Source of the DNA: Warburgia ugandensis
Taxonomy: Eukaryota > Streptophyta > Magnoliopsida > Canellales > Canellaceae
Length of the DNA: 64,000 nt
Direction of reading: 5' to 3'
Assembly: GCA_035236585.1 (NCBI GenBank)
Contig: CP141136.1
Location: 53,151,136-53,215,135 of the forward strand
Part shown: positions 38,519-52,981 of the stretch, piece after piece
Layout: each line of letters begins with the position of its first letter
Position numbering within the stretch: position 1 is the stretch's first letter
The notes under the pieces: model-generated
What the model saw: the letters and a program-made list of their open reading frames with translations, nothing else
Told to the model about the DNA's origin: nothing
The model's database searches: none
Made by a program: the position numbers and the translations under genes

Positions 38519-39059
38519 TCATATATTTTTGATAGATTCATGGATTCCTGATTTGATGGCCAATATATTTGATTTGTGAGTCAAAACATTATGAAAATCA
38601 CTAAAATCACACATTGCATAATCATTACATATATTGCTTAGTTGGTTTGACTTTCAAACTAGCTAGTTTGTCTTATGCACAACTCACTTGACAAACAAAA
38701 CAAATACCAAGAACATAACATTCTTATGTGTGTTTTGAGTGTCATCAACAAATTGATGAATCTCATCAACCAACTGATAACATAGTCCTTTTTGCACAGA
38801 ACCTACTAGTTGTATCAGCTGACTAGCAACCAAGAAAGAAGTCTATAAGAATAGTAGAACTGACTTGGTTTTGTATAATTTAGTTGATCCTTTTAGTTGC
38901 TTTATATTTCTAGGGTGAGTTCCCAATCACCCACCGACTACCCAAACTAGTCTACAAGTTAGCGACTTAGAACTTGATTCAAAATTTGAAATTTATCTCT
39001 TTTCTATGTTTGGGTAACTTTCTTCATTGCTTTTTGTGATTACCCAAATATATTTTCAT

Positions 39060-39112
39060 GTAGCTGACCCCTAATTGGGATAAGGTCTTGATGATGAAGA
39101 TAATTATGATTA
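39060..39112 (+). mobile_element. RTE LINE 3'-end scrap
   Basis: The sequence GCTGACCCCTAATTGGGATAAGG followed by TCTTGATGATGA is the typical 3' end of plant RTE LINEs. It corresponds to 10434-10465 of the larger LINE. It is a truncated insertion with nothing else of the LINE recognisable upstream. Confidence 0.6.
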
Positions 39113-39629
39113 CTATTTACTCTCTTTATCAACAAGAATTTGTCTATCTTGCAAACTTCAAAATCTTAGAGGTTCCCAAGTGAAACCCTCTTGTACATGC
39201 TTCCCTTGAACGTTTTGAATCCCTATAAAGTCTATCATTATGGTAAAGACAAGGAATCAAAGAAACTCCTGAAGGGTCCAAGCTTAAATGCTCAAAGGAA
39301 CAACAATGATAAAGTTATTGAAGTGATTTATTTTGAGGATGATGATCAAGAATGCTGATCCCCATTACAATCTTGAGAGTATGAAGCCATGGCATGGGAA
39401 GAAATGAAGACTACATTGTGGAAGATTCGAGTCACTGTCTTTAGGATGATGGAGAAGAGAAAATAGATGAAATATTGTGGGCCAGGTTACACATGGTGAA
39501 GAAGAGTTTCGAATGAAAAAATGGTGGTTTCCCAACAACCTCTCGCTATAGAAGTTTTGCACCCTGATGTTCTATGATAGGCCCGTGTTATAAGTTAGGT
39601 CCTATGTATTTACTAACTTTCATGGTTTT

Positions 39630-39850
39630 GGAATTGAATCCTATCTTTGAAGGTTACATGTGAAAGAATTTTTCAACATGAACAAAGATGTTTATGAGAA
39701 CCTTGTAACAATAATTTACTCTAACATGAAGAGAAATGAGAAGGATCCTTGAGTAACTATGTCAATGGAACTCCAATGGTGATTAAAGGTCGTGATTTTG
39801 AAATGCTTATGGATGTTCTATGTGAAAAATTGTACATCAAAATGCCATAA
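39630..39850 (+). pseudogene. Possible remnant of a plant-transposon-type gag/ORF domain
   Basis: A frame reads KEFFNMNKDVYENLVTIIYS, then NMKRNE, a stop, and YVNGTPMVIKGRDFEMLMDV. It resembles the conserved block of the domain called putative plant transposon protein (vYp.LV..FY.nl...V.G..i.......ll..P). The similarity is by eye only. Flanking sequence (39140-40250) is degenerate. Low to moderate confidence. Confidence 0.4.
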
Positions 39851-40886
39851 AAAATTCTATTAATAAGAGAAGAATTTGCCAAACTACTCTTGGTTGCGAA
39901 GAAGTGAATGAAAATGCTTCAATTAGAGTTTGTGAACTCTATTTGGAATCACGACTACTTCATATGCACATTTGCAAGAAGATATTGCTTTCAATGCTAG
40001 GAGATCAAACCAATGCACACTTGTTGGAACTTAGTCTCGTTCATATAGTCTTAAGGAGAAGAAGTATAAACTTTGCTTAGATGATCCTCATCCATATGTA
40101 GGATTATAGAGAAGGTCACGAGGAGCCTGTCTGTTTCAAGAGAAGAAGTCTTAGCAATGCCTCCTTAATCAGGTCTCTTGGATGATGAATAAAGAGTGGA
40201 TCAAGATCATAGATCGAAGCTATTCTGACTTGTAATTCATTACCAATTGTCTAAACCTTCATTGCTAGGATTCCCTTTTTTCAAATTTGGTGTAGCGAGA
40301 TTTTGAAATAGTCTTGATATTATCACTTTTTGTTTGATTGACTCTATGCTTAATGTATACATCCTTTCTTTGTGTCACATGTCTTAGGCTCCTCTACTTA
40401 ACCTTTTGAGTGTATGCATCATTTTATGGGCAGCATATGTATACTTATGTAAGCATCATTTCATGGAGAGTATTTACTTCACATTCACCTTTTACTTTTG
40501 ACAGAAGGGGGCAGAGAAAAAGAAAAGTATTTGCTTCATTTTTTTATATTTTATTTACTATTATATGATATTAAAGAAAGGGGTTCTCATTTGAACCTCT
40601 GAATTTTGTTTCTATATTGTTTTATTAGTTGAATGAGTGGGCCTCTTATTTTTTATAATAGGTGGGCCCGTTCGTTTATGCACTCCTCCTTTTTAGACGC
40701 TTGGTCTTTCTAACGATACATCCATTCTCTATCCATCTATGGACTCTACAACTTTCTATTCAACTATGAACTCTATCAACCTATAGAGAGCTATAACCCT
40801 AAGCATACTAAGTCACACCATCTCTATAGTGACTAGGATTTCTAGATGCACTCACGTTATTTTCCAATGAGTAAACCCTACCTAAA

Positions 40887-40985
40887 AGAGCCTGGTGCAT
40901 GATGCTTCCGCATATGCAGGCTCTAGGGAAGGGGTGGACAACAAGGGTCTATAGTATGCAACCTTACCTTGTATTTTGCATTGGT
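40887..40985 (-). mobile_element. Au SINE, 3' fragment
   Basis: On the minus strand the segment reads GCAAAATACAAGGTAAGG, then CTATAGACCCTTGTTGTCC, CCCTTCCCTAGAGCC and GCATCATGCACCAGGC before a T-rich end. This is the 3' half of the Au SINE found intact at 4177-4354. It lacks the tRNA-like promoter half. It lies about 580 bp upstream of the fructokinase ATG. Confidence 0.85.
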
Positions 40986-41456
40986 TCCTTAGATAATCTA
41001 TCACACTGGCAAATATAAAACATATCAGTCTTCTCAAAGTAGAATTTGCTTTATATTCTTGAGGCACGGTGCAAACACTTGTGTTTTTCAAAATAAGAAA
41101 TCCATTTTCCATCCAGTCACTACTTTGTCTTCTACTGTTTCTATTTTCTCTTCACGTCTTCCATTCTTCCCTATAATAACTACCAATAAAAGAAGTGCAA
41201 GTATGAAATCAAGGAGTTTATATGTCGCACGAACCTGGTGAAAATAGGTGCGGAAAGCTTCGAAACAGAAGTCTCAAATATTATATCGTGATATGTTTTG
41301 TTTTTATGAGTTGAAAATTAAATGAATTCTGTTCAAACTCAAATTCCAAATGTCACTTGAAAGCAGCAACATCCTTGTGATCCGAAAAGAAGGTTAACCT
41401 CGTAGATAACTCCGACTTAAATGTGAAACTGAAATCCGAGTAACTTCTTTTATCCC

Positions 41457-41494
41457 TATAAATTAGTAACAACACTCACTATATCTATATATAT
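41457..41494 (+). promoter_or_regulatory. Candidate TATA boxes of the fructokinase gene
   Basis: TATAAAT at 41457-41463 and TATATATAT at 41486-41494 lie 70-107 bp upstream of the ATG. They are followed by a pyrimidine-rich segment (CCTTCCCTTCTATCTCTAC) of the kind often found around plant transcription starts. Which one is used cannot be told from sequence. Confidence 0.5.
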
Positions 41495-41563
41495 CACCTT
41501 CCCTTCTATCTCTACTGTTTGTTTTCTTCTTTATTCTTTGGTTTATTGGGTGGGAGAATTAGG

Positions 41564-44500
41564 ATGACGATTTCAAATCAGTTGATTGTGTCTTTTGGGG
41601 AGATGCTGATCGATTTTGTGCCGGACATAGCCGGAGTGTCTCTTGCTGAGTCGGCCGGGTTCGTTAAAGCTCCGGGCGGAGCACCGGCGAATGTTGCCTG
41701 CGCTATTACAAAGCTTGGTGGAAAGTCGGCCTTCATTGGAAAGGTATTTCTGTACACACACACACACACACACACACTCTCTCTCTCTCTCATGCAATAC
41801 AAGCAATCTAAACAGTTGGGGGTTACCCGTGAGTAGCACTAGTTTCTAGGTTTGGGTTATAGAAGGATCCGATGGCTTAGATGTTTGGCTTCAAATTGAT
41901 TAAGGGTGTAATTAATAGAAGGATATGTCTCCAATGGTGAAGATATATAGATCTATGGTTACAAACCTTATGTAACAAACTTGACCATACGATCACCGGT
42001 CATGTGGGACCTACATCAAAATATGAAGAAATCTATCAGATGTGGAACCCAGGTTATTCTATGGTGTTTGTATGTAAATGCCATGCATTGAAAGTACAAT
42101 GGGACAGATGGCTAGAGGCCAACCTTCTCCTAGCATACATCTTCGATGCTCGACACCATGAAACTCTTCTCCTTTGGTATCATCTTAGCCTCCCATTGGT
42201 TAATATTGTCAAACCTGTGATTTCTATCCATTTTCATGACAGTAGTTTAGATATCTGATGATGAGATGTTTCTTCTCGCATGGCTTATCCAAGATAGATG
42301 AACGGTTTTGACACCAAACTAAGGCCCACTGGTTTCTCGTGCAATGATCTATATCAGCAGAAATAAATAATCAAAGTATTCTTAAAGAAGTTACCATATA
42401 TTTTATGCTCTGTAACATAAATTTAAAAAATTCTAAATAGTTTAAAACTAAATGTGAATTTACTAAATTAATCAAGAATTTCAGAACTAATATATTTACA
42501 TCCTGAACAGATGCTCGTGCTTTTCCTCTTTTTTCTTTTGGAAATAAGAAGCCGTTTGGTGAACATATTTGTTGCTTTCGTAGCAAGAAACAGCAAAAGA
42601 TTTTCCCTTTTGTTCCGAAGAACTTCATAGATTGCAGGAGGACTCATTCTCGAACATTGAAGCTTGTAGTTATGCTTAAAGTCCTTGCCCTTTAATCCGA
42701 GGTGGAGTCTCATAGTGAAGGTCCCTATAATCCCTCCACCAGTTAACCAACTGGTCCAATGGTCCCATCATCAGCGCATCCCACAAATGCAACTTAACCG
42801 CTGATATGATTTCTAATCAATGAATGTTACGATAACCTCAGTAGTACTGCATTTCTAAGTTTGAAGTTTAGTGCTTGTTTTTGTTGAGGTAATCCCCTCC
42901 TCCCATTTAAAATGTCCCCTTATTCTGCACGAAGATTAACAAAAGAGAGTAAATCAATCCAATTAAGATAATCAAGGTACTAACTTCTGTCCTCTTCTTC
43001 ATATATAGTTCGGAGACGACGAATTCGGGCATATGTTGGTCGACATCTTGAAGAAGAACAGTGTGAACACTGACGGTGTCTGCTTCGACACCAATGCGAG
43101 GACTGCACTAGCATTTGTTACACTAAAGAAGAATGGGGAGAGAGAATTCATGTTTTACCGGAATCCGAGTGCCGACATGTTGTTGAAGGAATCGGAACTT
43201 AATATGAGTCTGATCAAACAGGCAAAGATCTTTCATTATGGATCAATTAGCTTGATCACTGAGCCATGTCGATCGGCCCACCTGGCAGCCATGAAGGCTG
43301 CAAGGGAGGCAGGTCTTCTGCTATCGTATGATCCGAACGTCAGGTTGCCGCTATGGCCGTCCGAAGATGCTGCCCGCGAGGGGATTAAGAGTATCTGGAA
43401 TACCGCTGATTTTATCAAGGTTTGTGATTTTCTATTCTTCTTTTCATTTACTACTAACTGGCTGCTTGGTCTGGTTTGGCACGGCGATATTATCCGAGGA
43501 GTTAAAATTATCAAATCAAGGGGGATCTTGTCCTTTGGTATATTAGCTGTCCTCTCAAATATAAATTATAATTGTTCAACAACGTACCAAAGTCGAATGC
43601 TCCAGTAGCTACAGCCTCATTGTAAGTTACCACGAGTCACTCCACTTTTGCGCATGGCCTGCGGTCGATTTGATCGGTCCATCTAATTTTTCAAACACTA
43701 GATACTCAGCAGCCCAAAAACCATTCAGAATGAAAGATCTAGCATAGGAAAGCACGTACATTTGATCATGAGACGAACTACGTATATGCAACTGTCCACA
43801 GTGAACCAAGAGAAACACATTTCTTTTGGGATGATAAAATGGTTCATCTGCCTGAGTTTTCTACATGCATTGAGTTTTGGGTTACTAGATATCCTATGTT
43901 AGAAAAATCAGGTGTGCGATCTGGATCAACCAGGGCAGGCCACTTTTTATGTGTACGTGGAGGGCTCATGAGTCAATGGTAACTTACCACCAGTTTGTGC
44001 TCTACTGGAGCATTCCACTTTTGCATAATATAGACGTGCATAAGATTCACTAAATATGAGCCACCAGATGTTCAAGAGGGTCCCCACTCTTTTGAATGAT
44101 CAAAATATTTGTTTGATAGGCCATGTTATGAACAAATCATATACTGATAGTCTCCACTTTTTATGAATGGAAAGTCGTTGCATGTGTTTCTACCTGGCCC
44201 TTTGAAGGCTAGAAATCAAAAACTAGAAATCGTTGGTGGATCATGCAGAGTAAGTAGGCCCTTCCAAAGAGATAGTGGATCATGGTTTTAACTTGATGAC
44301 TTAAATGTGTGATTTGGGAAACTCGTTTTTATTGTATTTTTTATATCACAGTAAAAAATCAGTTTAGAATTTCTAACATGCACTATGAAACCATTTGGGC
44401 TTCTAACATGGAACCCACATCTCAGATTAGAAACTTCTATTTCATTTGATTCAATATTATACTCTCTTCTGTATTAACGGTGTAGGTCAGTGATGATGAA

Positions 44501-45095
44501 GTGACTTTCATCACAAAAGGTGGCGATGCAGAGAACGAAGAAGTATTAATGTCGCTGTGGTACGAAGGATTAAAGTTGCTTGTGGTCACATATGCAGAGA
44601 AGGGTTGTAGATACTTCACAAAGGTTCCCCTTTCAGTTCTTCTTCCTTTTATTCCATTCTTTCTTCCTTTTATTTTCATTACTTTGATAATTCTAATTAG
44701 GCAAGTTCTTTTCTTCCCTTTTGCAATTTTCACAGAACTTCAAAGGAAGGGTTGACGGATTTTCAGTGAAGACAGTTGATACAACAGGAGCTGGGGATTC
44801 TTTTGTTGGTGCCCTTCTCGTTTCACTGGCCAAAGACCCTACCTTACATGAGGTTTTGCTTCCCAGCTTCATTTTACTATTGTTTTCATTTTCTTGTTCT
44901 TCATCGTATGACTTTTACTAATTATGAAAATTATAAATCTTTCTTAATCTATTAAAGGATGAAGGAAAGCTGAAGGAGGCTCTGACGTTTGCCAATGCAT
45001 GCGGAGCGCTTAGCACGATCCAAAAAGGAGCTATTCCTGCCCTTCCTACTGTGGCGCATGCTCAAGAACTCATCAAGCAATTTAATAGAAAATAA
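41564..45095 (+). CDS. FRK: Fructokinase (pfkB family), five exons, 327 residues
   Basis: It phosphorylates fructose to fructose-6-phosphate with ATP, in the cytosol, after sucrose cleavage. Exons are 41564-41743, 43009-43419, 44486-44623, 44736-44852 and 44958-45095. All introns are GT..AG and phase 0, giving 327 codons, the usual plant fructokinase length (about 320-330). The N-terminus reads [11 protein letters not shown] with no transit peptide. GGAPANVA (residues 38-45) is the first pfkB signature region, and [11 protein letters not shown] is the fructokinase block. DTTGAGD (258-264) is the second pfkB signature, with the catalytic Asp at 264, and FANACGALS follows. An upstream in-frame ATG (41519) exists, but the 41564 start (AGGATGACG) gives the family N-terminus. 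Intron 1 is 1.27 kb and begins with an AC/CT microsatellite. The gene looks intact. Only the isoform number is uncertain. Confidence 0.96.
41755..41792. repeat. (AC)n-(CT)n compound microsatellite at the start of fructokinase intron 1
   Basis: An AC run followed directly by a CT run, beginning about 11 bp after the GT donor of intron 1 (41744). It is intronic on the transcribed strand. Confidence 0.93.
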
Positions 45096-46561
45096 ATCCA
45101 GTCTTAGATTTAAAGAGTAGGTTATCTTTATCTTTAGAAAATAATATAGTTGTCTTTTCTTCATTTAATTAACTCAAATGAAGAGAAAAGATGCTACTAA
45201 TTACTTTGTCTATGGAAGGAAGTTCATACTCTTTTGACTTATTCATTTGCTCTTGTTTCTTTATTGTCTAAATTTGGGCCTTAAGAGATTAAATCCAATT
45301 CAAATAATTTCTTTGTCCTGTCTATAGAAGGATGCTCTCAGGCAATCCATCGTCATGAAGAAGTCTATGAAGCCTAATTATCATTTTCTCCATCTAAGTT
45401 AAGGCAAAGAACTTATTCATGATTACCATCATTTATTATCTTGGATGATTTGAGATAACATTACAAATTAGAGTATTATTTATCTTATATCTTGCAAAAA
45501 CTATGTTTAATGAATCTTAGCTCAGAGGCATACTCACAACTTCTTAAAGATATTTGAAGCTTCTCAAATTGTGCAAATTATTCTGGCAATTTCATCTCCT
45601 CGATCCAACCAAGCCCTACTCCAATTTTTATCTCAACCTACCTTCCAATTAAACTAGGTTCATACTTTATTCTCTGAACTAAATGCCTTAAGATAATGTC
45701 CTTCAAATATCTATGAGGAGCATGTCTTTTAATCTCTCCTTATGATCCTTATGTATGTGCTAAATCTCTAAATGAGATAAACACTACAAAACCCAAATCA
45801 TTCTAGAAACTAGATTAAAATATCAACAATCTCAAGTTTCAATGAGAAATTGAAGAGTGAGTCTCAAAGAGAATCTAGTTCCAAGAAAGTCTCCAAAATA
45901 GCACATAAGCGAATATAACTTGGTGGTTAGGCTAAGACTCCTCTCCCCATATAGGTCACATGTATGTTCAAGGTAGTGAATCGCATCCCTTTAGGGGATA
46001 TAGGGTGCTTGCACATTGAGAGATGTCCTCGGAATATACCTATTGGGTGAGTGAGTTACTAGTTCAAGGGGGAAAAAAAAGGGAAATTCTCAAAGAGACT
46101 TAGCTATTGCTCTCATTTGTGGATAAATAATAAAGAGATTATTGAAACTAATAAACTTAAGGAAAAATAATAAAATTCTCAAGAGAAAGATGGGCCTAGT
46201 CTTGGACACAACTAAAATCAAAAGAGACTAGGGTGGCTCAAAGTAGTAATGCAAAGTGCCTAATACAGTTTTGCACACATGCACATGGCCATCATCTCAA
46301 GAGTGAATTTGTGAAAATAATGAGGTATTGAGGAATAGATTATTAGGAAAGGAACTCATTCCCAAATTACTCGCAAAAACATCTCTGAACAAGGTTCTCG
46401 CCCTGTGCCAATTGTGTCTGAAAAAGAAGAGAGACTTGAACTTGTGTTTCTCAAACCCAAAATAGAAAAGTCAAGCAAGACTAAAGTTTATGTTATAGTT
46501 CAAATTTAAATCAAATTGTAATTCCCTCCAAAGCTAAAAAATTGGCATTTCCATAAACATT
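45096..46561. other. Fructokinase 3' flank and intergenic sequence
   Basis: This contains the fructokinase 3' UTR; an AATAAA overlaps the stop codon at 45091-45096, and AATAATATAG lies near 45140. A short SINE-like unit is possible at 45906-46080. No other gene is seen. Confidence 0.45.
45906..46080 (+). mobile_element. Possible unclassified SINE
   Basis: The segment starts with a tRNA-like ATAACTTGGTGGTTAGGCT (A-box-like) and has ATGTTCAAGGT about 45 bp later (weak B-box). It ends GTTCAAGGGGGAAAAAAAA, a short A tail. No target duplication was identified, and the family was not recognised. Confidence 0.3.
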
Positions 46562-48437
<1,876 letters not shown>

Positions 48438-49640
48438 CATCTTCCAACCAGCATTTTGCTAGTCCCTAGCAAAACATGCAAAAAAGCAAGTTATAGAATT
48501 CTATATCTTTATTTTCAAGTCAATTCCAACTTTTTCTTAGAGAATTATTTTCAATAAATCTATCAAATTTAGCATACTAATAAAAATGAATGGAAAATTC
48601 AATACCCTACTCATATGCTAAAAATATTCCATTTGAGCTCAGATCTAAGAGTGAGTGTGTGAGTGCACAGTCTACACATAAAATAATCTTTATCTCTAAG
48701 TAGACTTCTAACCTTTGAACTCTATTTGGAATATGTCTTGACCTTAATCTTCACTAATGACATACACTCAAAAATACAATCTCTCAGATTAAAAGTTCAA
48801 ATTATATCTCTTTTTTAAATATGTGAGCAGAGTCAATAAAAATAAATTTATCTCACATATATTCATGAAAAATGGGAGTTACTAAGGAGTTTTTTTTTTA
48901 TCTCTTTAGAATATACGCTATTACCTTTGAATATTTAGGAATACTACTCTTTAAATCCTATTCATTCATATCTTTATCAAGACTATATTCATCCTAAAAT
49001 TAATAGGTCTTTAATTGGGATGAAACATGAGCTCAGGACAGGGTAAAAAAGAGAGGGTATAAAGGGTATTCAAAATTTCTTCAAAAATAAGTAGAGGCCT
49101 TCTACTAAAGTTGACAATTCTTTCTTTTCTTTGCTGAAGTGAAATTTCATCTTCCATTATTCTTCAAACTAATTTTTTTTTTTTTTTTTTTTTTTTTTCT
49201 GATTTCAATACTTTGAATCACTTTGAGGAACATTTCTTTTTTTGATATTCACTTTTCTACTTTCATTACAACTAAAAAGTATTTCTTCATTTATTTCTAA
49301 CTTATTTTTTAAAGAAAATAGGTAATGGAGATATTATACTTGATTAATATGCGTAAAGGTAATTTGGGTGAGAAAAGAAAAGGCTTATATGAAAGGCTTA
49401 AGTTGGCAAACTAATGGTTAATATACTTTTTAAATAGGCTTTATGTCTCTAGGTTAATAACAAAGATGACCTAAATCATTTTCTAGGTTTCCTATAATCT
49501 ATCAAATTCAATGAACTTTTATAATTTTAAAAATAATATTCTAATAATTTAGGTAATTGGCCAAATTTAAAAAATTGGTGGGTACCTACTTTCGCATTTC
49601 AAATAGCAATCATTCATGCGATGACAGATATGACAACTCC
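48438..49640. other. AT-rich intergenic sequence, no gene seen
   Basis: No coding exon or transposon domain was recognised. The only notable structure is a poly(T) run at about 49171-49198, which could be the tail of a minus-strand retroposon. Confidence 0.45.
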
Positions 49641-50475
49641 TAAGGAGGGCAAGGTGGCCGTTAAAAGAAATATTGATGAGAGGGTGGGAGCAAAAGGAGG
49701 TAATTGGCTGAAATGATGAGAGCGACGACTAGGGCAGCGATTTCTGTTGTGCTTATTGCTATCATTTCTATTGCCACCACGACTGTGACTTGAACGATTA
49801 CTATAAGAGGTAGTTGCAGATGGATCAATGAATGATTCGACTCAGCATTGATTAGAAGTTCGAGAAATTGAAGTTGCCTACTGAGGCCATACAAAGGCAC
49901 GTAGCGATTTTCAGTAGAGAGGCAGCCACAATTTCGCCATAAAGTCACGCCCCAAGCTGAATAGGCCTCACGCCCCGAGCTGAATAGGCAATAGCATAGA
50001 ATTGTTAATTAGAGATTGGATGTCCGGACACATCCATTTGATCGGATAGATACTTACTTTTACAAGATACGTTATGTCTGGATCAGATCCTTTCTTCAAT
50101 TGAATGAGCTGCATATGAAGTATCAGTTTGGTGTAATTGATAACCCAGGGCAAACCATACGGATTGGAATGTATGACAGCCATAAAGGTAAATACCTTAT
50201 CTTCAAAACAACTTGATATGCTCCAAGAACGTAGAAGCTGATTATTTTGCACCTAAGATTCATAGCCAAGGTTGGGTAATTGGGTATTGGGATTAGATCC
50301 AGGGATGTCTCGGGGTTGCCAAAGCTCAGTTCCCTCAGCAAGACCAACCATTCCATGAGTGTGTAAGACTGGGTAGAGGTGCATTCTCCGTAAGGAGCAA
50401 TATCAAGCGTCAATTTTACTAAGGGATGATGGGTTATATTGTTAATGGTCATGGTTGGCTGCACATTAATGGTGG
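49640..50475 (-). pseudogene. Ty1/copia gag relic
   Basis: Read on the minus strand, one frame has INNITHHPLVKLTLD, matching the copia gag start (..H.....L....Y..W). A shifted frame continues RMHLYPVLHTHGMVGLAEG, corresponding to the W...L...L.......G block, then QVQNNQLLRSWSISSCFEDK, matching ..D..L..WL..S......V. Further on, a basic, Asn/Arg/Ser-rich region at about 49820-49720 resembles the stretch before the zinc knuckle. Frameshifts and stops break it. No pol domain is adjacent. Confidence 0.7.
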
Positions 50476-52960
50476 ATGATGTGATGGTATTTTTAGTGGG
50501 AGAAGGGGAGCTGATGCGTATGGATGAGAGATGAAGATGAGGAAAGGAGAGAAAATACTGATAGGGAGAGACGGAATTGATGAAAGGGGAGAGAGAATCT
50601 TCACCACTGACACAAGTTAGGAGTATGGAATCTTCTCATAATTCACGGAGAATAGAAACATTATATTTATAGATCAGTTGTATCAACGTAAAAACCCTTG
50701 AAAAGGTGATCAAGTAAATCTACGGTCAAGGCTTGTCAAACTTGATAGATACAATTACAGTGCGAAGGTTGATTGTTGGGTGGGTCTTTGGAAGAAGTTG
50801 AGAGATTCCGAATCTCCGATTTTTCTTATGTTTTACTTGTCCTTGGGGAGGTTTCTTATTTCTCCCTCCAAAGAGAACAGGATGCTTTTAGTGTCCCGAA
50901 CACCGTGGTGCTTTTAGTGTCCTCTCCTTTGTCTCTTGTCCCTTCCTTAATGGAAGTAGTTCTAGGCGTTTGAAGCAATGCTAGGATACCAGTTCTTTCT
51001 CCTAAGGTCCCATATAATAGCTGGTGGGCTTGTCGTCACAAGGTCAATACTTTGGATATCCTGAAACTCACAAATCATGACTCCCTAAACACTGATTTAT
51101 GCAAGAATAAGGAGTCCTGTGAACGCTTATTCATTCCTATGATGCGGTTCACTCGATCTGGTTGTGGATTCTTGATAGATGTAATATCATGCTGGGTGTG
51201 CGTGTTTCATTAATTCCACTCAGTCCTCTTGTCATGGAGGTGTCATCATCTCGAGGGAAAAGGAAAGGTTCTTCTCTTCGGTGCCTTCTGCAATTCTTTG
51301 ATTCATTTGGATTGAGTGTAAATAGGAAGCTTTCAAAGATAAGGAGAAGTCTATTACATCTCTGTGTGAGAGATTTATGGGTCCATTCTCTCTTGGGCAG
51401 CATCTGGAAATTAGTTTAAGGATTATTTATCCATCGATATTCATGGAGGTAAGGTTACCTACGATAGATCCTTGTGGTTCGCTCCTTCCCTGGACCCTAG
51501 ATATGAAGAAGCTTCATGCACTAGGCTGCCCTTCTTTTCATTTATCGAGGTTAAAATACTATCATTATTGATAGGTGGTCAAATTTCCACCAAACCGAAA
51601 GGCTGGTTTTCTCCTCCTTTAGGGTACTTTGATGGAGCTATTTTTTGGAATCAGAGAGAGGCAGGGATTGGAGGTGCTATTCAGAACATTGTCAAACCTT
51701 ATTCCTAAATCACCATTAGAAATGCAAGTAAGGGTTTTCCTCGTGCCTTCTACTGCTGACTATTGCAGGCCCATAATTCTAGTAGTTGCGCTCTACTTGT
51801 TTGCCACTGAAAAAAATAGAAGAAAAGAAAAAAATTATTGCCATCATTCATGTGCTGCTTAACCAACTCATGTGGCTACTTAGTTGTTCTTTGCATGAAC
51901 CAGTTTCTTCATTAGCAGAAAAGATGATACAGATTAAATCCACGATCTCCACTTAGCAGTAGGCGCTTCTAGACTCCGTCCCCTATGGATGACACTAGCT
52001 TGGCTCATGGCACAGACACATTAGATTCTCCCACATAGAGGACCATGTCAGTTCAGTTAAAGGAGAAGCATATAATCTTGATATCCTATGCCATAGAGTA
52101 TATACTTGGTGAATGTAATTTGTTTTGGTGGAGTTGCAATGAAACAATCATGATAACAAAAGGAGCCCAGGTCATGGGTTCAAGGATTCTCATAGCTGTG
52201 TGCGTGCAACATTCAGAAAAAAGAAAAAAAAGGGGAAGAACAATCATGATAGCTTTATGGTTTAGGGTAAGACAAAAGCTTGGTTTTTGATGTTTCTGTT
52301 TAGATCGAATGAGCCAATTTGGGATTATGTTGCAAACCAAGAACCTTTACAAGGTGGACGAAGGCTTACTGGTTTCATTTGAGTAACTTTGTTTTGGCAG
52401 GATTACAATACCTGCGGGGGTACGAGAGAAAAATGTGGATATATGCAAATCGCTGCTCGAACAAAAGATAAAACAGAATGTCTTCTAATGACTCGAAATA
52501 AAGCTCCATTTTGGCTACAACATGAGAGTCATTTATTGTTGAACCTGTCTTAGCTGGTGGACCCATAGAAAAGTACAAACAATACCAAACTGTCTGAATA
52601 ATCAAGACTTTTTACCTTTATTTAGAAGATTTAAGACATCCAATAAAAATCCTGAACTGTAATCGGCAGGATCACCTATGGGGAAGGTTTCTGGGGGATT
52701 CCACATTGAGACGGTACTCAATGCCCAACGGTTTGGATCATCATCTGCCCCATATTTTCAGTCAGCTACAACGTATGAATCCTTTGGATTTTTGCATTGA
52801 ACGGAACCATCTAAAGTTCCTGAAAGGAATTCTTGTAATATGTTAAAAAGCTTTGTTTTCCTTATTGCTGCTTGCAGATGTTAATTTATTTTTGATTCTG
52901 AAATATTAAAAGATTACTTTTCTCTCTTTTCAGGAAAATGTACAATTTAAAACTGCATTC
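50476..52960. other. Intergenic sequence with an Au SINE fragment
   Basis: Apart from the Au SINE piece at 51449-51533, I recognise no gene. Frames at 50773-50973 and 51162-51419 have no family signature I can name. A weak tRNA-like unit at about 52110-52215 (TGGTGGAGTTGCAATG ... GGGTTCAAGGA) might be a SINE head. Confidence 0.4.
51449..51533 (+). mobile_element. Au SINE, 3' fragment
   Basis: The segment contains GGTAAGGTTACCTACGATAG, then ATCCTTGTGGTTCGCTCC, TTCCCTGGACCCTAG and GCTTCATGCACTAGGCTG. This is the 3' part of the Au SINE, lacking the tRNA-related half. Confidence 0.85.
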
Positions 52961-52981
52961 AACGTTTTTCCTAGTTACAAC

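Noticed and set aside
41519..41563. Upstream in-frame ATG as the fructokinase start
   Set aside because: It adds 15 residues unlike known fructokinases; the 41564 start gives the expected N-terminus and total length.
42004..42258. 84-residue frame between fructokinase exons 1 and 2
   Set aside because: It is intronic, has no recognisable domain, and the flanking exons splice cleanly around it.
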